The notes below the pieces were generated by a model. It had not been told where the DNA came from. It worked only from the letters and a program-made list of their open reading frames with translations, and made no database searches. A stretch of 53,717 nt of DNA from contig CAKUHB010000016.1 in NCBI GenBank assembly GCA_934655875.1, positions 1 through 53,717 on the forward strand. Direction: 5' to 3'. A program made the translations under genes and the position numbers. This document shows positions 16,797 through 23,908 of the stretch, piece after piece. Source of the stretch: an uncultured Oscillospiraceae bacterium. Lineage in GTDB: Bacteria > Bacillota > Clostridia > Oscillospirales > Oscillospiraceae. Numbering within the stretch: position 1 is the first letter of the stretch; each line of letters starts with the position of its first letter.

Positions 16797-16828
16797 GGAC
16801 GCGGCAGCCGGTATCGGCTGCCGCGTCC
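16797..16828 (+). terminator. Terminator hairpin after the YheO-type regulator
   Basis: 14-bp stem GGACGCGGCAGCCG/CGGCTGCCGCGTCC with a GTAT loop and a weak T-tract (TGCTTTC). Confidence 0.6.
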
Positions 16829-16891
16829 TGCTTTCAAGACTGTCAAAAAACATTGCTGTCTGGTCTTTGCGTTAAATTATCAGATTTGGCT

Positions 16892-17084
16892 GTAGTGGGA
16901 CGATGCCCACATCGTCCCACTGCAGCGGTTACGAATTTGCTGCAGATTTCCGTAAAATCGGTGCATTCTGCCGGGTCGATGTACACCGGCAAGCGGTGGG
17001 CCCACATCCGTAACGCTCCTTCGTCGCGAACGGCTGTGACCGGCATCGACCTCTACGAACAAACCGGAAGGTTTTCAGCATGGA
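16892..17084. repeat. Dispersed palindromic repeat, family A (composite copy 3)
   Basis: Begins GTAGTGGGACGATGCCCACATCGTCCCAC (itself a palindrome) and continues with the reverse complement of the internal part of copy 1 (TGCAGATTTCCGTAAAATCGGT...). It ends with CATCGACCTCTAC plus the GAACAAACC...TTTTCAGCATGG arm shared with copy 2. It fills the gap between the regulator terminator and the barstar gene; no gene is seen. Confidence 0.75.
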
Positions 17085-17103
17085 ATGAACATTGATATTT
17101 TTG

Positions 17104-17379
17104 TTATTCTGTTTCATCCAATATGACCGCGGCGCTGTCTTGTGCGGCGTCGCGGAAGGTGGAGAGAAGCTTTTCGGCGTAAGGCCCGAGGGCCGGATAC
17201 AGGCAGCTGGTGTGCAGCAGGCGGATCCGGCAGGGCGGAAGCCCGGTCAGGCAGTCGTAGAGCGCGTCAAGGTTGCGGCCGTAGTGCGCCGGGAAGGAGA
17301 AGACGCGCGCCAGCTCGTCATGCGCGGCGCTCCGGGAGGTCAGCGTGCGGCAGTCCACGCAGAAGCTCAGCGGTTCCAT
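17104..17379 (-). CDS. Barstar-family RNase inhibitor
   Basis: 91 aa, the size of barstar. The interface helix is visible as HYGRNLDALYDCLTG; D38 and D42 correspond to barstar D35 and D39, which contact barnase, while the barstar W38 position is Tyr here. There is no signal peptide, so it is cytoplasmic and would neutralise the RNase before export. Its start lies inside the last 13 nt of the upstream barnase-type gene, with GGAGGG 8 nt before the ATG, consistent with translational coupling. It is the last gene of the dacF-MFS-GH2-barnase-barstar cluster. Confidence 0.88.
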   Translation of the reverse strand: MEPLSFCVDCRTLTSRSAAHDELARVFSFPAHYGRNLDALYDCLTGLPPCRIRLLHTSCLYPALGPYAEKLLSTFRDAAQDSAAVILDETE

Positions 17380-18002
17380 ACGACCCGCCCTCCGTCGACC
17401 GTCAGCTCCGTGAACGACGCATAGTGGTCGGAGGTGTAGAAGTACAGACCGTCGTTCGAGAAGATCAGGCGCTCTGCCCCGCGGGAATCCGCGCCGTTCG
17501 TGTTGATGTCACACTCGGTATACGTCCGTCCGTCTGCCTCGGGCAGAAGCCCCTCGCGGTTGCCGAAGCGGTCGCCGCCGATGGCTGCGCCGGGCCGGTA
17601 GACCTCCACGCTGCCGCCTTCCCAGCCGAGCGCCCGCGCGTCGGATTTTGTAATATAATTGTCCGGCAGATGGCCGTAGGTGTCAAGATACAGAACGACG
17701 CTCTCGGCGTCATAATACGACCCGTGTTCGTCCAGCGTGTCGGTCGTCTGCGAAAGTTCCGTGTCCTCCGGCAGAAGAACGGCCTCTTCCTCCGGAAGCA
17801 TCTGCTGCTCCTCGGGATTTTCCGCCGTGACAAAGGTGTCGCCGGATTCGGGCGCGTCCGTTTCCGGGTCGAGCGCCGCGTCCGCGATCTCCTGTAGGGT
17901 CGTTACGCTCTTCTCCACCAGCTGCGTGGTGCTGCGCACGGTGCAGCCGGCCAGCGCCAGCACACACGCCAGCGCCAGCAGCAGGGCAAGTGCTTTTTTC
18001 AT
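17367..18002 (-). CDS. Barnase-type ribonuclease, membrane-anchored lipoprotein
   Basis: 211 aa. Lipoprotein signal with a textbook lipobox LALAGC (Cys20), an acidic linker (about 40-95, with PEEE and PED runs), and a guanyl-specific RNase domain at about 98-211. HLPDNYITKSDARALGW, IGGDRFGNREGLLP and SDHYASFTEL closely resemble barnase. All catalytic positions are kept: K119 (barnase K27), E163 (E73), R174 (R83), R178 (R87) and H193 (H102). The enzyme should cleave RNA on the outer face of the cell. The ATG overlaps the GH2 stop by 4 nt and is followed by its barstar. Most known barnases are freely secreted, so tethering is unusual. Confidence 0.93.
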   Translation of the reverse strand: MKKALALLLALACVLALAGCTVRSTTQLVEKSVTTLQEIADAALDPETDAPESGDTFVTAENPEEQQMLPEEEAVLLPEDTELSQTTDTLDEHGSYYDAESVVLYLDTYGHLPDNYITKSDARALGWEGGSVEVYRPGAAIGGDRFGNREGLLPEADGRTYTECDINTNGADSRGAERLIFSNDGLYFYTSDHYASFTELTVDGGRVVWNR

Positions 18003-19735
18003 GTGTGATCTCCTTTCAGTTCGCGTGCAAGCGCCTGCATCAGCGCCTCCGGCAGCTTCACAACGCGGCGGTCATAGGTGACGAAGCCGTTGACCTCGTC
18101 CTCCACGTCGCTCAGCTGTGTGTAGACGTCGGCGGCAAGGCCGCTTTTGCGCGCGGGAATGATCTGTGTTTCATAGAGCTTCCGGACGGCTTCGCCCAGC
18201 GCGTCGGGCGTCTGGTAGCCGCGGTAGCCGAAATTCTTCGTGTTCCACGTATGTCCGGCGACCGGCAGGTTGTACCCGCCGAACTCGGACAGGACGACGG
18301 CGCGTCCCTTTTTGTCCGGCCGGAAGCGGTAGGGCTTAAAGTAGACGTGCAGGCTCTTGACGTCGCTCACGCCCTGGTCGTGCCAGCCGCTCGCGTGGTC
18401 GATGAGCCGCGTGGGGTCGAGCCGGTGCAGAAGCCGCGTGACGGCCTTCGCGTCGAACTGGCCCCAGCCCTCGTTGAACGGCACCCAGAGGACGATGCAC
18501 GGGCAGTTCGCCAGCTGCGTGACCATCTCGGTCAGCTCCCGCTGGTAGCTGTCACGCCCGTCGGCGTCCGTGCGGGCGAACAGGCGGTAATGATGGTCGT
18601 TCAGGTGGATACCGGTGATGAGCGGGGCGGAGATGGTAAACAGATTGTATTGTCCGCCGCCCGAGGGCATGTCCTGCCAGACCAGCATGCCCAGCCGGTC
18701 GCAGTGATAGTACCAGCGCATCGGCTCGATCTTGATGTGCTTGCGCAGCATGTTGAAGCCCAGCCGCTTCATCAGCTGAATGTCATAGATCAGCGCTTCG
18801 TCCGACGGCGCGGTATACAATCCGTCCGGCCAGTAGCCCTGATCGAGGACACCGTGGTGGAAATACGGCCTGCCGTTGAGAAGCAGACACGGGTGTCCTG
18901 CCGCGTCCTGTCCGGTCCCGACGGTGCGCATGGCAAAGTAGCTTTGCACATGATCCTCGCCCAGTGTGATGGACACATCATAAAGCGCCGGTGTCTCCGG
19001 CGTCCACAGGTGCAGCTCCTCCGGCTGCAGGAGGGCGCTGCCGCAGCCGTCCTTGTCTGTATCGCCTTCGGCGATGGGCTTGCCCTGATAGGAAATGACG
19101 AGCTTCGCGTCCTGCGGCGCTGCCGCGGACAGTCTCCAGCGGATGCGCCCCTCGGGCAGCTCCGGCGTGAAGAGAATGGATTCCACATGCTGCTCCGGCA
19201 CCTGCTCGAGCCAGACGGTCTGCCAGATGCCGCTCTGCGGCGTATACCAGATGCCGCCGCGCTTCGTTTTCTGTTTGCCGCGGGCGAGCGGGACGGCGTC
19301 CGTGTCGTCGTGGACGGCGACGGTCAGTGTGTTCTCACCGTCACGCAGCAGCTTTGTAATGTCAAGGGTAAAGGCCGTGTAGCCGCCCGTATGCGTCCCG
19401 GCGAGCAGACCGTTGAGATACACGGCAGCCCGCTGGTCGACGGCACCGAAGTGCAGAAGCGTCCGCATGCCGGTCTCCTCCAGCACCGGCAGCGTGCGGC
19501 GGTACCAGAGAACCTGCTCCGGCTTGGGCGGCCGGTTCACACCGGACAGCGGCGCTTCCGGCGAAAACGGCACGAGGATCTGCCCGTCCCAGCTGCCGGG
19601 GCAGGCGTCGGAGGCCGTGATGGCATAGTCCCACAGGCCGTTCAGATTATAATAGCTTTCCCGCACAAGCTGCGGGCGCGGATATTCCTGCAAGACATTC
19701 TTTTTGTCCAGCGTTTCGCCCCAGCGTGTCAGCAT
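17999..19735 (-). CDS. Glycoside hydrolase family 2 (beta-glycosidase)
   Basis: 578 aa. GH2 architecture: N-terminal jelly-roll sugar-binding domain (LNGLWDYAIT, VWYRRT-type segment LWYRRTLPV, VYLNGLLAGTHTGGYTAF), Ig-like middle domain (about 180-270), and a TIM barrel with acid/base Glu in VPFNEGWGQF (~419) and nucleophile Glu in SEFGG (~483). It releases beta-linked galactose, glucuronate or mannose; which one cannot be read from sequence. No signal peptide, so it is cytoplasmic. It is shorter than LacZ (about 1000 aa). It overlaps the MFS gene by 7 nt and the barnase gene by 4 nt, suggesting it acts on a glycoside brought in by the MFS protein. Confidence 0.9.
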   Translation of the reverse strand: MLTRWGETLDKKNVLQEYPRPQLVRESYYNLNGLWDYAITASDACPGSWDGQILVPFSPEAPLSGVNRPPKPEQVLWYRRTLPVLEETGMRTLLHFGAVDQRAAVYLNGLLAGTHTGGYTAFTLDITKLLRDGENTLTVAVHDDTDAVPLARGKQKTKRGGIWYTPQSGIWQTVWLEQVPEQHVESILFTPELPEGRIRWRLSAAAPQDAKLVISYQGKPIAEGDTDKDGCGSALLQPEELHLWTPETPALYDVSITLGEDHVQSYFAMRTVGTGQDAAGHPCLLLNGRPYFHHGVLDQGYWPDGLYTAPSDEALIYDIQLMKRLGFNMLRKHIKIEPMRWYYHCDRLGMLVWQDMPSGGGQYNLFTISAPLITGIHLNDHHYRLFARTDADGRDSYQRELTEMVTQLANCPCIVLWVPFNEGWGQFDAKAVTRLLHRLDPTRLIDHASGWHDQGVSDVKSLHVYFKPYRFRPDKKGRAVVLSEFGGYNLPVAGHTWNTKNFGYRGYQTPDALGEAVRKLYETQIIPARKSGLAADVYTQLSDVEDEVNGFVTYDRRVVKLPEALMQALARELKGDHT

Positions 19736-21006
19736 TTTGCGCCCTCCCTTTTCCGGAGCAGCAGCACCGGCGGCAGAATCAGCAGCAGCACCGCCGCCGC
19801 GGCCAGAAAGATGGACGGCGTCGGCACCGTCTTGACGACGCCGAGGTCAATGTAAGTGGAGTCGCTCCCGCGGATCACAGCCGCGCCGATGGCGGGGCCG
19901 AGGATCATCGGCAGCAGCACGCCGAAGAGCATGCGGATGCCCTGAAACTGCCCGGCCTTGCCCGCAGGCGTCTCGTCGCGGATGATGCCGGAGAGGATCG
20001 CGGTGATGAGCATGTAGCCCGACATCATCACACAGCCTGCGGCAATGACGGCTGCCATCGCACGGGCAAAGAACATGCCGACAAGACCCGCAAACATGAC
20101 AGCTGCCGCCGGAAGCACGCACCGCAGCTGCCCGAGCCGGTCAATGACGCGCCCGGACAGGACGCTCACGACGGACGCAAAGATCAGCACGATGCCAAGC
20201 ACGAGCGCATAGCCGTCAAATTGCAGATAGTTCTGCATATAGATGATGAGATACGGGAAGAACACCTGCACCGCGACGGAGAACAGGCAGAACGCCGCGA
20301 ATGCCAGATAGAGTGCCGGATTCTCCTTCACGACCGACGGCCGCAGGCCGTAGATGAGCGTCTTGAGATACGGCTCCTTCCGCGGCGCGAGCTTCGGCTC
20401 CGGGATGAGAAAAACCGACGCGAGACCCGTCAGCACGACAAGCCCGCCGAAGATCGCAAAGAATTTCTGCCATTCGCCGCGCTGCGTCATGGCGTCAAAC
20501 AGGCCGAAGATAACGAGCATCGAGATAAGCGGCAGGATGGCCAGCACGGATTCCGCCTTGCCACGGCTCTCATTCGGGACGGTATCGGTGATCCACGCGT
20601 TGAACGCCGCGTCGTTGGCTGTGGAACCGAAGAAGGTCATGACGCAGTCGAGAATGACGATCATCACCGCAGCTGCCGCCACGGCAGATGCCGCCGGGAA
20701 GAGCTTCGCCGCGTTCTCCACGGTCACAAGGCCGAAGGCCGCCGTGGACAGTCCCCAGAGGATGTAGCCGCCGCAGATGAACAGCTTCCGCTTTCCCACG
20801 CGGTCGGACAGCGCGCCCATGAAGAGCGTCGTCAGCGTGGCTGCGGCTGCGCTCCAGCCGACCATGGCGGAGATATAGCCCGGGTCGGTGGAGATGGTGT
20901 TGTAGAGATAGACGTTAAAATACATGTTCTCGATCGTCCAGGCGAACTGGCCGACGAGACCGACGAGAATGAGCGTGAGCCACACGCGCGGGGAAAGCTT
21001 TTTCAT
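19729..21006 (-). CDS. MFS transporter, probable glycoside importer
   Basis: 425 aa, 12 predicted membrane helices. The cytoplasmic loop after helix 2 has the MFS motif GALSDRVGKRKLF, and a matching GRVIDRLGQLR loop follows helix 8. SD GGAGGG sits 7 nt upstream; the gene starts 15 nt after the dacF-like stop and overlaps the GH2 start. Its linkage to GH2 suggests sugar or glycoside transport; the sequence alone does not give direction or substrate. Confidence 0.88.
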   Translation of the reverse strand: MKKLSPRVWLTLILVGLVGQFAWTIENMYFNVYLYNTISTDPGYISAMVGWSAAAATLTTLFMGALSDRVGKRKLFICGGYILWGLSTAAFGLVTVENAAKLFPAASAVAAAAVMIVILDCVMTFFGSTANDAAFNAWITDTVPNESRGKAESVLAILPLISMLVIFGLFDAMTQRGEWQKFFAIFGGLVVLTGLASVFLIPEPKLAPRKEPYLKTLIYGLRPSVVKENPALYLAFAAFCLFSVAVQVFFPYLIIYMQNYLQFDGYALVLGIVLIFASVVSVLSGRVIDRLGQLRCVLPAAAVMFAGLVGMFFARAMAAVIAAGCVMMSGYMLITAILSGIIRDETPAGKAGQFQGIRMLFGVLLPMILGPAIGAAVIRGSDSTYIDLGVVKTVPTPSIFLAAAAVLLLILPPVLLLRKREGAKC

Positions 21007-21021
21007 ACCGGCACCCTCCAG

Positions 21022-22191
21022 TTATTCAGATCCTGCGCTGCCGCAGTATTTGGTATAGAGCGCAACATGGTCTTCAATGCAGAAATCGCCCGTCCACGCG
21101 TTCGCCGTCACGCACAGAACGTCCCGGCCGTCCGGCGTTTTGCCGGCGCTCGCGCAGCAGTTCATGGCTTCGGCGGTGTAGCCGGTCTTGGCCGCGGTGA
21201 TCTCCGCGCCGCCGAGATTGTATTCGTGGTGGACGCGATAGAGGAACTTATTCGTCATGGCAAGGCCGTCCGGGTGCTGCTCCGTCTTGCTCGCGCGGTA
21301 ATTTTCGGCGCGCAGGACCTCGGCGCATGTCTCATTTTGCAGGGCGGCCTGCAAAATGAGGGCGATCTCACGGACGGTCGAATAGTGGTTCTCGTCGTGC
21401 AGGCCGCTGGTGTTCATGAAGTGCGTGCTTTGCAGACCGAGCGCAGCGGCCTTTTCATTCATCATGGCCACGAACGCCTCCTCGCCTCCGGCCACGGCCT
21501 GCGCCAGCGCTTCCGTCGCCTCCGCGCCGGAGGGGACAACGGCGCCGTAGAGAAGATCGCGCATCGTGACCGTCTCGCCGTCCACAAAGCCCGCCATGGA
21601 CGCGCCCGCCAGATACAGAGGATCGATGATGGCCTGCGTCATGGTGAACGTCTGGTCAAGATCCGGCAGATTTTCCGCCGCGACGAGCAGCGTCATGACC
21701 TTTGTCATGGAGGCCGGGTATATTTTTTCGTCCGGCGCTTTCTCGGCAAGCACCGTGCCGCTCTGCAGGTCGATCAGCAGGGCGGAGGAGGAATACAGCT
21801 CCAGATCGAGCGTCTGCGTCGTATCTGTCGACTGCGCCAGTGCCGGCCCGGTCGGCTGCTCAGGATCCGGTTCCTCGGCAGGCTCCGGTTCCGGCTCCGG
21901 GATGGGGTCCGGCTGCGTCTGCGGTTCGGACGGCGTTTCCGGTTCTGTCTCCGGCTGCGGAGACGGCGCTGCGTCCTGCTGCGGCTGAGATGGGATGGGT
22001 TCATTCAGGTATGGCCGGAAGATCCGGCGATCGACGTAGAACGCCGCTCCCGTCAGAAGCGCGGCGCAGAGGACGGTGATCAGAACGACGCGCAGAATGC
22101 GTCTGCGGCGCGCGCGTTTGCGGTCGCGCAGGCGCTGGAACGCGGGCGAGTCGGTCTCCGGATGAAATTGCGGTTCAGATTCATGCTGCAT
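21022..22191 (-). CDS. D-alanyl-D-alanine carboxypeptidase-like serine hydrolase (S11)
   Basis: 389 aa penicillin-binding-protein-type enzyme that trims peptidoglycan stem peptides. Short basic cytoplasmic head (RDRKRARRRR), one membrane helix at about 33-52, a Pro/Glu-rich extracellular spacer at ~65-115 (PEPEPEP), then the S11 domain. Active-site motifs: SMTK (S161-K164) and KTG (335-337). The middle SxN motif reads SGA (221-223), Asn replaced by Ala, which may lower or change activity. The C-terminus lacks a clear amphipathic anchor, and the N-terminal helix would do that job. SD GGAG. It opens the cluster that continues with MFS, GH2, barnase and barstar. Confidence 0.87.
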   Translation of the reverse strand: MQHESEPQFHPETDSPAFQRLRDRKRARRRRILRVVLITVLCAALLTGAAFYVDRRIFRPYLNEPIPSQPQQDAAPSPQPETEPETPSEPQTQPDPIPEPEPEPAEEPDPEQPTGPALAQSTDTTQTLDLELYSSSALLIDLQSGTVLAEKAPDEKIYPASMTKVMTLLVAAENLPDLDQTFTMTQAIIDPLYLAGASMAGFVDGETVTMRDLLYGAVVPSGAEATEALAQAVAGGEEAFVAMMNEKAAALGLQSTHFMNTSGLHDENHYSTVREIALILQAALQNETCAEVLRAENYRASKTEQHPDGLAMTNKFLYRVHHEYNLGGAEITAAKTGYTAEAMNCCASAGKTPDGRDVLCVTANAWTGDFCIEDHVALYTKYCGSAGSE

Positions 22192-22393
22192 GTGTGTTCT
22201 CCTGAAAAATGCGCAGACCTGCGCGAACTGCTTTTATTTTATCATATTTCCCGCAAACCGGAAAGAGAAAAAACAACGCGCGAAAAATGGAAAAAATCAG
22301 CTGCAGCGGCCGCTCTACTGTGGGTAGAATGGCCGTGCCAGGCGGTAGAGCAAAAAAATACGTTTATGGATAGCTTTTTTCTGTAAAAACCAG

Positions 22394-22399
22394 TATAAT
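22394..22399 (+). promoter_or_regulatory. -10 element of the degV promoter
   Basis: TATAAT at 22394-22399, with a weak -35 (TAGCTT, 22371-22376) 17 bp upstream; 57 bp before the ATG. Confidence 0.45.
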
Positions 22400-22456
22400 G
22401 TAAACGCTGATAACTGTGCAGCAATGCATTGCGTATAAAGAAAACGGAGGGCTTCC

Positions 22457-23332
22457 ATGGAAAAATTATTTCAAATCGTAACGGATTCCTCGTGCGACCT
22501 GCCGCAGGCGCTGGCAGACGAGCTGGATCTGGCTGTTCTGCCCCTGCATGTGCTGATCGGGGATAAGACATATTCCAACTATCTCGACGGCCGGGAGATC
22601 GGCTTCAAGGAGTTTTATGACAAGCTCCGCGAGGGCGAGCGCGCCACGACGAGCGCTGTCAACGTTGCGGAGTTCACCGCCGTCATGGAGCAGAAGCTGC
22701 AGGAGGGCCTTGATATCCTCTTCATCGGCTTCTCGTCCGGCCTGAGTACGACGTATCAGTCCGGTGCGATCGCCTGTGACGAGCTGCGGGAAAAATATCC
22801 CGAGCGGAAGCTCATCGCCATCGACTCACTCTGCGCGTCTCTGGGCGAGGGACTGCTTCTGTATCTTGCGGCCAAAAAGCAGCAGTCCGGCGCGTCCATG
22901 GACGAGGTCGCGGACTATGTCCGCGAGACGATCCCGCACCTTTGCCACTGGTTCACGGTCAATGACCTCATGTTCCTGAAGCGCGGCGGCCGCGTCGACG
23001 CGGCGACGGCCATCGTCGGCACCGTCCTGCAGATCAAGCCCGTCATGCACACCGACGACGCCGGCACGCTCAAGAACGTCACCAAGGCCAGAGGCCGCAA
23101 GGCCGCGCTGAAAGCCCTTGCGCAGAAGCTGGCCGACACGGCCATCGATCCCGCCAGCCAGACCGTCTTCATCTGCCACGGCGACTGCATCGAGGACGCG
23201 GAGTATACCGCCGAGCAGATCCGCGCCCTGACCCCGGTCAAGGACATCATCATCAACTATGTCGGCCCGGTCATCGGCGCCCACACCGGCCCCGGCGTCA
23301 TTTCCGTCTTCTTTGTCGGCACGCACCGGTAA
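22457..23332 (+). CDS. DegV family fatty-acid-binding protein
   Basis: 291 aa, normal length. DegV/FakB-like proteins bind a fatty acid and present it to the kinase FakA. Visible family marks: IVTDSSCDLP at the start, ATTSAVNVAEF (fatty-acid carboxylate loop), FSSGLSTTYQSG, and LKRGGRVDAATAIVGTVLQIKPV in the second half. SD GGAGGGCTTCC. It is monocistronic with a very strong terminator. No fakA gene is in the window. Confidence 0.93.
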   Translation: MEKLFQIVTDSSCDLPQALADELDLAVLPLHVLIGDKTYSNYLDGREIGFKEFYDKLREGERATTSAVNVAEFTAVMEQKLQEGLDILFIGFSSGLSTTYQSGAIACDELREKYPERKLIAIDSLCASLGEGLLLYLAAKKQQSGASMDEVADYVRETIPHLCHWFTVNDLMFLKRGGRVDAATAIVGTVLQIKPVMHTDDAGTLKNVTKARGRKAALKALAQKLADTAIDPASQTVFICHGDCIEDAEYTAEQIRALTPVKDIIINYVGPVIGAHTGPGVISVFFVGTHR

Positions 23333-23343
23333 CTGCATAAAAG

Positions 23344-23380
23344 AGCGGCTCCCCGAACACGATCGGGGAGCCGCTTTTTT
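23344..23380 (+). terminator. Intrinsic terminator of degV
   Basis: 13-bp stem AGCGGCTCCCCGA/TCGGGGAGCCGCT followed by T6. Confidence 0.93.
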
Positions 23381-23423
23381 CATATGAGTGTGGATTTGAA
23401 ACCCCGTCATGTCTCCGACGGCC

Positions 23424-23683
23424 CTGTCTTTTCTCTCGCAAGAGAAAAGACAGGGGAGAAAAGAGTGCTGGGGTACGAGGCTTGTGCCGCAGTGCGGATT
23501 TATGCAAAGAATTGATTTGAAAGCTTCTGCGATCGCATCAGGCCACCTTACGGGCGCTTTGGTACGCGCCGCCCGTTGGTGTGGGCATCAAATTTGTTCG
23601 CGAGTGCCTTTGAATTGGCGCAGTCAATAGAAGGTACTTTCGAAACTTGCAGGATGGTACGTATTCGCATTGGCCTAAAGAAA
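23424..23683. repeat. Dispersed repeat, family C (copy 2, inverted)
   Basis: Reverse-complement partner of 11779-12033. The hairpin at 23425-23454 (CTGTCTTTTCTCTCGCAAGA...) has TGTC/GACA where copy 1 has AATC/GATT, so pairing is kept by paired changes. The 23400-23905 gap consists of this element followed by repeat D copy 1; no gene is seen. Confidence 0.75.
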
Positions 23684-23714
23684 GTTTCTTGAGGGCGCAG
23701 CTCTATCAAATTCA

Positions 23715-23890
23715 CGCGGGAAAGATCCAAGAAAACCGAAGGGGTTTTCTTGGTCGGTTCAAGGGAGTCTGAGGGGAAATCGAAATCCCCTCAGGCTCGT
23801 TTTCTTTTTGCTACTTTTTCTTTTGGAGAAGCAAAAGAAAAAGTAGGTCGGCAGTTGCAAATTTGTAGAAAAGCATCAGCCTTCTGCCGG
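23715..23890. repeat. Three-hairpin repeat, family D (copy 1, 176 bp)
   Basis: Direct-orientation copy of 51178-51354, mostly identical. Three successive hairpins: CCAAGAAAACC/GGTTTTCTTGG (23727-23753), CTGAGGGG/CCCCTCAG (23769-23794) and CTACTTTTTCTTTTG/CAAAAGAAAAAGTAG (23811-23846). Stems 2 and 3 differ from copy 2 only by compensated pairs. It could be a structured RNA or a mobile palindromic element. Confidence 0.75.
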
Positions 23891-23908
23891 ACTCTCTTAT
23901 CTCAATTC

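Noticed and set aside
21900..21990. Tandem GGCTCCGGTTCC-type runs as a possible repeat locus
   Set aside because: They encode the Pro/Glu-rich spacer of the dacF-like protein; ordinary low-complexity linker.
19726..22386. 886-codon open frame on the plus strand
   Set aside because: Antisense to the MFS and dacF-like genes; product is Arg/His-rich without any domain.
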